Assembly: GCF_900129425.1 (NCBI RefSeq)
Contig: NZ_LT670817.1
Location: 1,116,001 to 1,180,000, forward strand
Direction: 5' to 3'
Length of the DNA stretch: 64,000 bases
DNA from: Bradyrhizobium erythrophlei
GTDB taxonomy: Bacteria > Pseudomonadota > Alphaproteobacteria > Rhizobiales > Xanthobacteraceae
In this document: positions 1-7,653 of the stretch, one piece after another
Layout of the letters: every line of letters begins with the position of its first letter
Numbering within the stretch: the stretch's first letter is position 1
Position numbers and translations under genes: made by a program
Notes under the pieces: generated by a model
The model's input: only the letters and a program-made list of their open reading frames with translations
Told to the model about the DNA's origin: nothing
Databases searched by the model: none

Positions 1-1
1 C

Positions 2-106
2 AGGGGCGGATTCGATGGCAAAGCCGCGCTGTTCTGGGCCTTTGTCGGCATCCCGCTGGCCTGGGGTGTGTACAAGACGCTGGAAAGCGCGATCAAGATC
101 TTCTGA
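2..106 (+). CDS. C-terminal end of a small membrane protein, probably MFS transporter small subunit (partial)
   Basis: Only the last 34 codons are in the window; the frame is open to the left edge and stops with TGA at 104-106. The peptide is hydrophobic around a Trp-Ala-Phe-Val-Gly segment followed by Pro-Leu-Ala-Trp-Gly and ends in Lys-Ile-Phe, which fits one transmembrane helix with a short cytoplasmic tail. From memory, small subunits of this kind follow oxalate/formate-type MFS antiporters in Bradyrhizobium. The formate dehydrogenase genes just downstream make an oxalate/formate exchanger a sensible neighbour, but the transporter itself lies outside the window, so this is inference. Confidence 0.5.
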   Translation, partial: RGGFDGKAALFWAFVGIPLAWGVYKTLESAIKIF

Positions 107-195
107 CCGCCGCCTCACCGCCGCGGGACGTTCAAGTCGCGTCCCGCGGACACCGTTTTTGCCAACCAATCAACGAAAAAGAGCAGGGGATTTTG

Positions 196-489
196 ATGCG
201 TCGCACCAGTGTTTGTCTCGCCGCCATGCTGCTTGTCGCGGGCGCCCTCCATACGGCTTCGGCCCAGACGACGGCTCCGGCAGCCACTCCGGCTCCGTCA
301 GCTGCTCCGGCTCCAGCCCCCGCGAAACCCTCGAGGATGAAACTGACGGTTGAACGCCTCAAGGAGATGCGTACGAAATGGAAGGCGAACAAGCCCAAGC
401 TCATGGCCTGTCGCAAAGAGGTGAAGGCGAAGGGACTGGCCGGCGACGACCGCTGGTTCTACATCGAAGACTGCATGGACAAGACCTGA
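196..489 (+). CDS. PsiF-like secreted small protein
   Basis: A 97-residue protein with an N-terminal signal peptide (two Arg, then a hydrophobic stretch to about residue 20, likely cleavage after Ala-Ser-Ala), an Ala/Pro-rich linker (about 25-48) and a basic C-terminal domain. That domain has Met-Ala-Cys-Arg ... Lys-Gly-Leu-X-Gly-Asp-Asp ... Asp-Cys-Met, which resembles the PsiF repeat (two Cys flanking a KGLxGD segment). ATG 196 is chosen over the in-frame TTG at 193 because AGGGGA lies just upstream. PsiF proteins are periplasmic and of unknown biochemical function. It is monocistronic here, with 152 bp before the formate dehydrogenase start. Confidence 0.7.
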   Translation: MRRTSVCLAAMLLVAGALHTASAQTTAPAATPAPSAAPAPAPAKPSRMKLTVERLKEMRTKWKANKPKLMACRKEVKAKGLAGDDRWFYIEDCMDKT

Positions 490-578
490 GACCATGGTCG
501 GCTGATCCGTGGCTATCGAGGGGCATGACAGCCATGGCTGCGTGCCCCTTAAATCATTCTGTGGGCGACATTATTTCT

Positions 579-599
579 CTTGGCATGTGGCATGCCAAG
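579..599 (+). promoter_or_regulatory. Perfect 9-bp inverted repeat upstream of the formate dehydrogenase operon
   Basis: CTTGGCATG and CATGCCAAG are exact reverse complements separated by TGG, 42 bp before the fdsB start codon. This is the right size and symmetry for a dimeric regulator site. The same bases read on the plus strand as TGGCATG-N4-ATGC (581-595), which keeps the GG-N10-GC spacing of a sigma-54 promoter with two deviations from its consensus. Which reading is correct cannot be decided from sequence. Fds operons are controlled by a LysR-type regulator (FdsR) in related bacteria, but no regulator gene is present in this window. Confidence 0.5.
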
Positions 600-641
600 A
601 ACTAGAGTCGTGCGCACCGACGGTGAGAACGAGACGTTTCA

Positions 642-2351
642 ATGAGTCATGATGTGCAACAGGTCCGCTCGTTCGAACACCCGGGCGAAGGGCGAAAGCG
701 CGCCAAATCCACGCCCAAGGGACGCCAGGTCGATCCGACCGCTGCGCACGAGATTGAAGTTCTGCTTGGCGACCGGCCGCGGCGGCGCGACCTCCTGATC
801 GAGCATCTGCATCTGATCCAGGACACCTACCGGCAGATTTCCGCGGCCCACCTCGCCGCCCTCGCCGACGAGATGAAGCTGTCGTTCGCGGAAGTATTCG
901 AGACCGCGACCTTCTACGCGCATTTCGACGTGGTGAAGGAAGGCGAGGCCAATATCCCGCCGCTGACCATTCGGGTCTGCGATTCCCTGACCTGCGCGAT
1001 GCTGGGTGCGGAAAAACTGCTGCAGGACTTGCAGACCGAAGCCGGCCCCGGCATTCGCGTGGTGCGCGCGCCCTGCGTCGGCCGCTGCGATACCGCGCCC
1101 GCGGCCGAGGTCGGTCATCACTTTGTCGATCACGCCAGCGTGGCCAGCGTGCTGGCGGCGGCGAAGGGCGGCGACACCCACGCGCACCTGCCCGACTACA
1201 TCGATTACGACGCCTATGTCGCCGGCGGCGGCTATGCGCTGTTGAAGCGCCTGCGTTCGGGCGCATTGCCCAGGGAAGACCTGCTCAAGGCGCTCGACGA
1301 TGCGTCCTTGCGCGGTCTCGGCGGCGCCGGGTTTCCGACGGGACGAAAGTGGCGCGCGGTGCTCGGCGAGGCCGGGCCTCGGCTGATGGCGATCAACGGC
1401 GACGAGGGCGAGCCCGGCACGTTCAAGGATCGCTATTATCTCGAAACCGATCCGCATCGCTTTATCGAGGGCATGCTGATCGGCGCCCATGTCGTGGAAG
1501 CGCCCGACATCTACATCTACATCCGCGACGAATATCCGGCCTCGCGCGAAATTCTCAACCGTGAGATCGCAAAGCTGCCGCCGGGAGGTCCGGTGCTGCA
1601 CATGCGCCGCGGCGCCGGCGCCTATATCTGCGGCGAGGAATCCTCGCTGCTGGAAAGCATCGAAGGCAAGCGCGGGCTGCCGCGGCACAAGCCGCCATAC
1701 CCGTTCCAGGTCGGGCTGTTCGGATTGCCGACGCTGATCAACAATATCGAAACCCTGTGGTGGGTGCGCGACATCGTCGAAAAAGGCGCGGACTGGTGGA
1801 AAAGCCAGGGCCGCAACGACCGCCACGGCCTGCGCAGCTTTTCGGTGTCGGGGCGGGTCAAGAACCCCGGCATGAAGCTGGCGCCATCCGGCGTCACGGT
1901 GCGTGAATTGATCGACGAGTTCTGCGGCGGGATGGCCGACGGGCACACGTTCCACGCCTATCTGCCCGGCGGCGCCTCCGGCGGTATCCTGCCGGCCGCG
2001 ATGGACAATATTCCGCTCGATTTCGGCACGCTGGAAAAATACGGTTGCTTCATCGGTTCCGCCGCCGTCATGATCCTGTCCGAGCAGGACAGCGTCAAAG
2101 CTGCAGCGCTGAACCTGATGCGTTTCTTCGAGGACGAAAGCTGCGGCCAGTGCACGCCCTGCCGGGTCGGCACCCAGAAGGCCGCGTTGCTGATGGAAAA
2201 ACCGGTGTGGAACCGCGAATTGCTCGACGAATTGAGCCAGGCGATGCGCGATGCCTCGATCTGCGGTCTCGGCCAGGCGGCCTCGAATCCGCTGACCACA
2301 GTGATTAAATATTTTCCGGAAGAATTCGTGCCGAAAGAGGCCGCGGAATGA
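642..2351 (+). CDS. fdsB: NAD-dependent formate dehydrogenase, diaphorase subunit (FdsG-FdsB fusion)
   Basis: A 569-residue protein joining two subunits that are separate in many Fds enzymes. Residues about 30-185 are NuoE/FdsG-like, thioredoxin-fold, with cysteine pairs Cys-Asp-Ser-Leu-Thr-Cys and Cys-Val-Gly-Arg-Cys for a 2Fe-2S cluster. From about 190 on it is NuoF/FdsB-like: FMN loop GLGGAGFPTGRKW starting at Gly225, NAD-site motif GDEGEPGTFKDR, and a 4Fe-4S site at Cys501, Cys504, Cys507 and Cys541. It takes electrons from FdsA and reduces NAD+ in the cytoplasm. Its stop overlaps the fdsA start (ATGA), so the two are translationally coupled. ATG 642 fits the conserved start region, though no strong ribosome site is visible. 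Confidence 0.92.
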   Translation: MSHDVQQVRSFEHPGEGRKRAKSTPKGRQVDPTAAHEIEVLLGDRPRRRDLLIEHLHLIQDTYRQISAAHLAALADEMKLSFAEVFETATFYAHFDVVKEGEANIPPLTIRVCDSLTCAMLGAEKLLQDLQTEAGPGIRVVRAPCVGRCDTAPAAEVGHHFVDHASVASVLAAAKGGDTHAHLPDYIDYDAYVAGGGYALLKRLRSGALPREDLLKALDDASLRGLGGAGFPTGRKWRAVLGEAGPRLMAINGDEGEPGTFKDRYYLETDPHRFIEGMLIGAHVVEAPDIYIYIRDEYPASREILNREIAKLPPGGPVLHMRRGAGAYICGEESSLLESIEGKRGLPRHKPPYPFQVGLFGLPTLINNIETLWWVRDIVEKGADWWKSQGRNDRHGLRSFSVSGRVKNPGMKLAPSGVTVRELIDEFCGGMADGHTFHAYLPGGASGGILPAAMDNIPLDFGTLEKYGCFIGSAAVMILSEQDSVKAAALNLMRFFEDESCGQCTPCRVGTQKAALLMEKPVWNRELLDELSQAMRDASICGLGQAASNPLTTVIKYFPEEFVPKEAAE

Positions 2352-5113
2352 CAAAAATCCAGTTCGAACTCGACGGCAAACAGGTCGAGGCCATCGACGG
2401 CGAGACCATCTGGCAGGTGGCCAAGCGCCAGGGCCGCGAAATTCCGCATCTGTGCTATTCGCCGGAACCGGATTACCGGCCCGACGGCAATTGCCGCGCC
2501 TGCATGGTGGAAGTCGAGGGCGAACGCGTGCTGGCGGCTTCCTGCAAGCGCACGCCGAGCGTCGGCATGAAGGTCAAGTCGGCCAGTCCGCGCGCGGTCG
2601 CGGCGCAGAAGATGGTGATGGAGCTTCTGGTCGCCGATCAGCCGGCGCGCGAAACCTCGCACGATCCCGATTCGAAATTCTGGCACTGGGCCGAAAAGGT
2701 CGAGGTGACCGAAAGCCGGTTTCCGGCGGCCGAGCGCTGGCACGGCGACGCCAGCCATCCGGCGATGCGGGTCAATCTCGATTCCTGCATCCAGTGCGGC
2801 CTGTGTGTGCGCGCCTGCCGCGAGGTCCAGGTCAACGACGTCATCGGCATGGCCTATCGCAACCACGATTCCAAGATCGTATTCGATTTCGACGATCCGA
2901 TGGGTGAATCGACCTGCGTGGCCTGCGGTGAATGCGTGCAGGCCTGCCCGACCGGCGCGTTGATGCCGGCGGTGATGCTCGATGAGAACCAGACCCGCGT
3001 CACCTATCCGGACCGGAAGGTCGACTCGCTGTGCCCGTTCTGCGGCGTCGGCTGCCAGGTGACGTATCAGGTCAAGGACGAGAAGGTGATCTATGCCGAA
3101 GGCCGCGACGGCCCGGCCAACCACAACCGGCTCTGCGTCAAGGGCCGCTTCGGCTTCGATTACATCCATCATCCGCATCGCCTGACCAAGCCGCTGGTGC
3201 GGCTGCCGAACGCGAAGAAGGACGCCAACGACCAGGTCGATCCGGCCAATCCCTTCACGCATTTCCGCGAAGCTTCCTGGGAAGAGGCGCTCGATATCGC
3301 GGCTAAAGGCCTCGTCAAGATCCGTGACGAGAAGGGCGTGAAAGCGCTCGCCGGCTTCGGCTCGGCCAAGGGATCGAACGAGGAAGCCTATCTGTTTCAG
3401 AAGCTGGTACGCACCGGCTTCGGCTCCAACAATGTCGATCACTGCACGCGGCTGTGCCACGCCTCCTCGGTGGCGGCGCTGATGGAAGGCCTCAACTCCG
3501 GCGCGGTATCGGCGCCGTTCGCCGCCGCGATGGACGCCGAAGTCATCATCGTGATCGGCGCCAATCCGACCGTCAATCATCCGGTCGCCGCGACCTTCAT
3601 CAAGAACGCCGCGAAGAAGGGCGCCAAGCTGATCGTGATCGATCCGCGCCGGCAGTCGCTGTCGCGTCACGCCCACCTGAATTTGCAGTTCAAGCCAGGC
3701 AGCGACGTCGCGATGCTGAACGCGATGATCAACACCATCATCACCGAAGGCCTCACCGACGAACAATATATCGCCGGCTATACCGAGGGTTTCGACGATC
3801 TGAAGGCGCGCATCAAGGAATTCACGCCGGAGAAAATGGAGCCGATCTGCGGCATTCCGGCCGAGACCTTGCGCGAAGTGGCGCGGCTGTATGCGCGCTC
3901 GCGGGCCTCGATCATCTTCTGGGGCATGGGCATCAGCCAGCATGTGCACGGCACCGACAACGCGCGCTGCCTGATCGCGCTGGCGCTGATCACCGGACAG
4001 GTCGGCCGTCCCGGTACCGGCCTGCATCCGCTGCGCGGACAGAACAACGTGCAAGGCGCCTCCGACGCCGGACTGATTCCGATGTTCCTGCCGGACTATC
4101 AGCCGGTCGGGCGCACCGACCTGCGCGAGCCGTTCGAGCATCTCTGGCATTACGACCTCGATCCGGTTCGCGGTCTCACCGTGGTCGAGATCATCAACGC
4201 GATCCATGCCGGCGAGATCAACGGCATGTATATCGAGGGCGAAAATCCCGCGATGTCGGACCCCGATCTGCAGCACGCCCGCGAGGCGCTGGCGATGCTC
4301 GATCATCTCGTGGTGCAGGACCTGTTCGTCACCGAGACCGCGTTTCATGCCGACGTGATCCTGCCGGCTTCGGCGTTCGCGGAGAAATCCGGCACCTTCA
4401 CCAATACCGACCGCCGCGTGCAATTGGCGCGCGAGGTGATCAAGCCGCCCGGCGATGCGCGCCAGGATCTGTGGATCATCCAGGAAATCGCCAAACGCAT
4501 GGGGCTCGACTGGCGCTACGACGGCCCCGCCGACGTCTTCGCCGAAATGACCGAGGTGATGCCGTCGCTGAAGAACATCACCTGGGAGCGGCTGGTGCGC
4601 GAGGGTGCGGTGACCTATCCGGTCGACGACCCGCATCAGCCCGGCAACGAGATCATCTTTACGACGGGATATCCGACCGAGAGTGGCCGCGGCAAGATCG
4701 TGCCGGCGCATGTAGTGCCGCCGGACGAATTGCCCGACGACGACTATCCGATGGTGCTCTCCACCGGCCGCGTGCTGGAGCATTGGCACACCGGCTCGAT
4801 GACGCGACGTTCCATGGTGCTCGACCAGATCGAGCCCGAGGCGGTGGCGTTCATGTCGCCAAAGGACATGCGGCGGATGAGCGTGCGTCCGGGCGATTTC
4901 GTCCGGTTGGAGACGCGCCGCGGCGCGGTCGAGATCAAGGTGCGCTCCGATCGCGACGTCCCGGAGAACATGGTGTTCATGCCGTTCTGCTACGCGGAAG
5001 CCGCGGCCAATTTGTTGACCAATCCGGCGCTCGATCCCTTCGGCAAGATTCCCGAATTCAAGTTCTGCGCGGTCAAGGCCGAAAAAGTGGAGCAGCGCGT
5101 CGCGGCGGAGTAG
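2348..5113 (+). CDS. fdsA: NAD-dependent formate dehydrogenase, molybdenum catalytic subunit
   Basis: A 921-residue member of the molybdopterin oxidoreductase family that oxidises formate to CO2 in the cytoplasm. Order of domains: 2Fe-2S ferredoxin (about 1-80, CysxxxxxCys near Arg-Pro-Asp-Gly), His/Cys 4Fe-4S region, two 4Fe-4S motifs (CIQCGLCVRAC and CVACGECVQAC), a 4Fe-4S site starting at Cys229 (CPFCGVGC), then the bis-MGD catalytic domain and a C-terminal MGD-binding domain. Cys370 followed by His371 in TRLCHAS is the metal ligand, so this is the Cys rather than the selenocysteine form. The genes usually found next, fdsC (FdhD-like sulfurtransferase) and fdsD, are not seen downstream. 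The last part of the gene is duplicated at 7184-7356. Confidence 0.93.
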   Translation: MTKIQFELDGKQVEAIDGETIWQVAKRQGREIPHLCYSPEPDYRPDGNCRACMVEVEGERVLAASCKRTPSVGMKVKSASPRAVAAQKMVMELLVADQPARETSHDPDSKFWHWAEKVEVTESRFPAAERWHGDASHPAMRVNLDSCIQCGLCVRACREVQVNDVIGMAYRNHDSKIVFDFDDPMGESTCVACGECVQACPTGALMPAVMLDENQTRVTYPDRKVDSLCPFCGVGCQVTYQVKDEKVIYAEGRDGPANHNRLCVKGRFGFDYIHHPHRLTKPLVRLPNAKKDANDQVDPANPFTHFREASWEEALDIAAKGLVKIRDEKGVKALAGFGSAKGSNEEAYLFQKLVRTGFGSNNVDHCTRLCHASSVAALMEGLNSGAVSAPFAAAMDAEVIIVIGANPTVNHPVAATFIKNAAKKGAKLIVIDPRRQSLSRHAHLNLQFKPGSDVAMLNAMINTIITEGLTDEQYIAGYTEGFDDLKARIKEFTPEKMEPICGIPAETLREVARLYARSRASIIFWGMGISQHVHGTDNARCLIALALITGQVGRPGTGLHPLRGQNNVQGASDAGLIPMFLPDYQPVGRTDLREPFEHLWHYDLDPVRGLTVVEIINAIHAGEINGMYIEGENPAMSDPDLQHAREALAMLDHLVVQDLFVTETAFHADVILPASAFAEKSGTFTNTDRRVQLAREVIKPPGDARQDLWIIQEIAKRMGLDWRYDGPADVFAEMTEVMPSLKNITWERLVREGAVTYPVDDPHQPGNEIIFTTGYPTESGRGKIVPAHVVPPDELPDDDYPMVLSTGRVLEHWHTGSMTRRSMVLDQIEPEAVAFMSPKDMRRMSVRPGDFVRLETRRGAVEIKVRSDRDVPENMVFMPFCYAEAAANLLTNPALDPFGKIPEFKFCAVKAEKVEQRVAAE

Positions 5114-5119
5114 GCAGTG

Positions 5120-5734
5120 CTAAAACCACGGCTCCTCATAGATCGGTTCGCCATCGACCAATAGCCGCTTGATGGCGGCGCGCCCTGACGGCAGGATTGC
5201 CGCGACAACCGTCAACTTGCGTTGGTTGCGGGCCTGTTCAAGCTTCCGGCCCTCGCCTTCGGGAACGAAATAGCTTTCAAGATTATAGCGAACCTGCAGC
5301 TGATCGCAGAAGGCGCGCCCACGTGAGCCGCAGGTGGCACCGGACACGACTCGCCCGCGGATCAACACATCGGGACTTGCGACCGCCACGGCATCGGCAT
5401 GTACCGAGACCGCTTCGTAGAGTCCGTCGCGATTGGGCGCGAGCTTGACGAACACCATGGGGTTGCGTGTGCCGGTGGGCTGGTTCAGGAGCGAACCTGC
5501 CGGCAATCGCGAGATGTCGTAGCCGAGGACAACATAGTCACCGCGCAGGAGATCGCGCGGATCAACCGGACGGGTCTGCAGGGTTACTTCGGTGCCGTCG
5601 CGCAGGACCTGGATTCGATCGATGATCATCAGGGTCAGCAGCGCGACCTGAACAAGGGCGGTGACGCCGAACAGCACGATTTTCGGGATGTGTGCCAAAA
5701 GTTCAGCGAGGGATGTGGTGGAGGTTTTAATCAT
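5120..5734 (-). CDS. GDYXXLXY domain membrane-anchored protein
   Basis: A 204-residue protein starting at ATG 5734, which overlaps the DUF2157 gene stop by 4 nt (ATGA); the longer open frame upstream is that gene in another frame. One N-terminal transmembrane helix (about residues 14-36) is followed by the family signature LLRGDYVVLGYDIS and an extracytoplasmic domain ending near Glu-Pro-Trp-Phe. Family members (PF14345) are of unknown function and are regularly encoded beside DUF2157/DUF4401 membrane proteins, as here. It converges on fdsA with only 6 bp between the stop codons. Confidence 0.85.
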   Translation of the reverse strand: MIKTSTTSLAELLAHIPKIVLFGVTALVQVALLTLMIIDRIQVLRDGTEVTLQTRPVDPRDLLRGDYVVLGYDISRLPAGSLLNQPTGTRNPMVFVKLAPNRDGLYEAVSVHADAVAVASPDVLIRGRVVSGATCGSRGRAFCDQLQVRYNLESYFVPEGEGRKLEQARNQRKLTVVAAILPSGRAAIKRLLVDGEPIYEEPWF

Positions 5735-6990
5735 TCGCGGGTTCTCGGCAGTAAGCGATTGAGCACCAGAGAAAGTGCAATAGCGACGGCGCCGGCCACG
5801 GCGAGGAACATTGAGCGATGCAGCAGCGAGCCCTTCACCGCCCATGTGATTGCCGCAATGACACCGGCGATCCCGAGCCAGCCGGCGACGATCCGCGGGC
5901 GTGCACTATCAAGCATGCCGGAGACGACAAGGCAGAGCATGGCGCAGAGTTCGAAGGCGTAGGCGAGCCATGGCTCCCCCGCTTGTGGTGGCGTCGATAC
6001 CGCCGCTGCAAGAAGGACGAGCCCAATCGCAATTCCAGCAAAGGCTGCGCCGGCCCGGCGCGTCGTCGCGGCGACCGCAAAGGCAAAGATCGCTCCCGCG
6101 ACGCCGCATGAAATCGCCCAAAGCGGCTGGCTTACGGCCCCCGTGTGGATACGGAAGAGGTCGTTAGCCGTTGCCACCTCCAGGGTGGCGACGCCGGCTA
6201 GCGAAAAGGCGCCGTAGATTGACAGGACGGCGCCTGCGGAAGACGCCCTCTGCCACGGCGCCGCGGCAAGCGCGAGTCCTGCACCGAACAGCAAGGCTGC
6301 ACCGTCGTCGAGAACGAATGGCGGTTCGAGTCCGACCGCGAGCGCCGTAGCGATCCACCACGGAAGCGCGGCCAGCGCGACGAGGTGGGCCGCCACGCGC
6401 GAGTTCCAGGCTAGCGCAAGGCCGGTGGCAATGAGCCAGATCGCCACGAACGAAAAATGCGGGACGTCACGAATTTCAACGACGCGCATACTGCTCCATA
6501 TGCTTGCGGCGACCAGCGCAACCGCGAGCGCACCGCGCGAGCCGGTAAGCGCTGCCGCGGCGAGTGCGCCCATCGTCCACAGCAGCATACCGCCTGCAAA
6601 GTCCCCACCCAGGTGATACATCTGGCCGACCAGGGCGATCCCGGCGCCAAAGATGATCGAGCCCACGGCTGTGCAAAGGTCGGCGAGGACCGGCCGACCC
6701 GCACGGCCGAACCAGGCACCGAGGCCATGGGCACCAACGATACCGGCAAGCAGAATTGCCAAGCGCGCCAGGCGTGCCAGTTCCGTCCAATGGGCAGCGA
6801 CGAAAGCCAGGAACGCAGCCGCAATCAGCAGGCCGCCGACGATGGCTACCACCACAGGGATTTTGATGCCGGGACCGAGTGGCGGAAGCGCAACGCGGAT
6901 GGTGGCGAGGGCCGCAGGCGTAATCACGCCATCGGCCTCCCATTGCGCAAGATCAGCTTCGAGGCGCTGCCGATAGGCTCGGTCAAACAT
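5731..6990 (-). CDS. DUF2157 multi-pass membrane protein
   Basis: A 419-residue protein. The first about 45 residues form a soluble helical segment (LxQWxxxGVIT, typical of the DUF2157 N-terminus), and the remainder consists of roughly a dozen hydrophobic segments with the pattern of an inner-membrane protein. No catalytic motif is visible and the family function is unknown. It is translationally coupled to the GDYXXLXY gene downstream. No clear ribosome site precedes ATG 6990; a 33-codon open frame with a good site ends 9 bp upstream, so initiation may be coupled. Copies of the fdsA 3' end lie on either side of this gene pair. Confidence 0.85.
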   Translation of the reverse strand: MFDRAYRQRLEADLAQWEADGVITPAALATIRVALPPLGPGIKIPVVVAIVGGLLIAAAFLAFVAAHWTELARLARLAILLAGIVGAHGLGAWFGRAGRPVLADLCTAVGSIIFGAGIALVGQMYHLGGDFAGGMLLWTMGALAAAALTGSRGALAVALVAASIWSSMRVVEIRDVPHFSFVAIWLIATGLALAWNSRVAAHLVALAALPWWIATALAVGLEPPFVLDDGAALLFGAGLALAAAPWQRASSAGAVLSIYGAFSLAGVATLEVATANDLFRIHTGAVSQPLWAISCGVAGAIFAFAVAATTRRAGAAFAGIAIGLVLLAAAVSTPPQAGEPWLAYAFELCAMLCLVVSGMLDSARPRIVAGWLGIAGVIAAITWAVKGSLLHRSMFLAVAGAVAIALSLVLNRLLPRTRE

Positions 6991-6999
6991 CGTCGTGAT

Positions 7000-7101
7000 T
7001 CACTGGCGCATGCACCGGCCGGTGGCGTCAAGGTAGGGCAAGCGGCGCGCGACACCCAGGCGCGGCGCCCCCAGCTTCAAAAACAGTTTCCGACGCAGCA
7101 T
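7000..7101 (-). CDS. Possible 33-residue leader peptide before DUF2157
   Basis: A short open frame, ATG at 7101, preceded by GAGGGACC with suitable spacing, ending 9 bp before the DUF2157 start, which itself lacks a visible ribosome site. The peptide is rich in Arg and Leu with no recognisable domain. Coupled translation is possible, but chance cannot be excluded for an open frame this short in high-GC DNA. Confidence 0.25.
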   Translation of the reverse strand: MLRRKLFLKLGAPRLGVARRLPYLDATGRCMRQ

Positions 7102-7183
7102 TGTGGTCCCTCGCTTGTTAAACAGCCTATCACCGTGCCGGTTGTATTGGAACAACGTTGCTATCTTTTGATGCGAGGCCTCA

Positions 7184-7356
7184 TCCGGCTGCAAACCCGC
7201 CGCGGCGCGGTCGAGATCAAGGTGCGCAGCGATCGCGACGTGCCGGAGAACATGGTGTTGATGCCGTTCTGCTACGCGGAAGCCGCGGCCAATTTGTTGA
7301 CCAATCCGGCGCTCGATCCCTTCGGCAAGATTCCCGAATTCAAGTTCTGCGCGGTC
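7184..7356 (+). pseudogene. Duplicated fragment of the fdsA 3' end
   Basis: Bases 7184-7356 match fdsA 4902-5074 over 173 nt with 8 mismatches by hand count; the last 96 nt (4979-5074 against 7261-7356) are identical. The frame that encodes the FdsA C-terminus (from Arg-Gly-Ala-Val-Glu-Ile-Lys to Phe-Cys-Ala-Val) is still open, but there is no start, no catalytic part and the flanks diverge sharply. It lies on the far side of the DUF2157/GDYXXLXY pair in the same orientation as fdsA. It is a remnant of a segmental duplication, not a gene. Identity concentrated at the 3' end suggests recent origin or gene conversion. Confidence 0.85.
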
Positions 7357-7477
7357 CGCGCCGAGATGCGCCGAGACGCGCAGCGCGGCGGAGTGAACGG
7401 ATACCGACCGTGCAGCCGCGGCGATCACGCTTCGAGCAAGATGGTATTGGATTGAATCGGTCTGGACACTTGGGTTC

Positions 7478-7599
7478 ACCTCTCCCCAGCGGGGAGAGGT
7501 CGATTTGCGCAGCAAATCGGGTGAGGGGGGTGCTGCATCAACGATAGACCGTAACCCCTCACCCGGCGCTACGCGCCGACCTCTCCCGATGGGAGAGGT
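7478..7599. repeat. Composite palindromic intergenic repeat
   Basis: Four nested or adjacent hairpins: ACCTCTCCCC/GGGGAGAGGT (7478-7500), CGATTTGC/GCAAATCG (7501-7519), GGCGC/GCGCC (7565-7577), and ACCTCTCCC/GGGAGAGGT (7579-7599). Outer GGTGAGGGG and CCCCTCACC segments also pair. The same type of element recurs at 23726-23899, and I know it as a dispersed intergenic family in Bradyrhizobium/Rhodopseudomonas. It probably forms a multi-branched structure in RNA and may act as a terminator for the cNMP-binding gene. Confidence 0.75.
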
Positions 7600-7653
7600 A
7601 AAGTTTCCGTTGCGTCGTAGCTCAATCTAACCTCATCTCATCGCGCCTCGGCG

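Noticed and set aside
639..2354. 571-codon open frame antisense to fdsB
   Set aside because: Exact shadow of a conserved gene in high-GC DNA; no domain, no ribosome site.
1958..4789. 943-codon open frame antisense to fdsA
   Set aside because: Arises from codon bias of fdsA; His/Asp/Arg-rich composition without any motif.
6457..7455. Plus-strand open frame that ends in the FdsA-like segment
   Set aside because: Its N-terminal part is antisense to the DUF2157 gene and low-complexity; only the duplicated fdsA fragment is meaningful.
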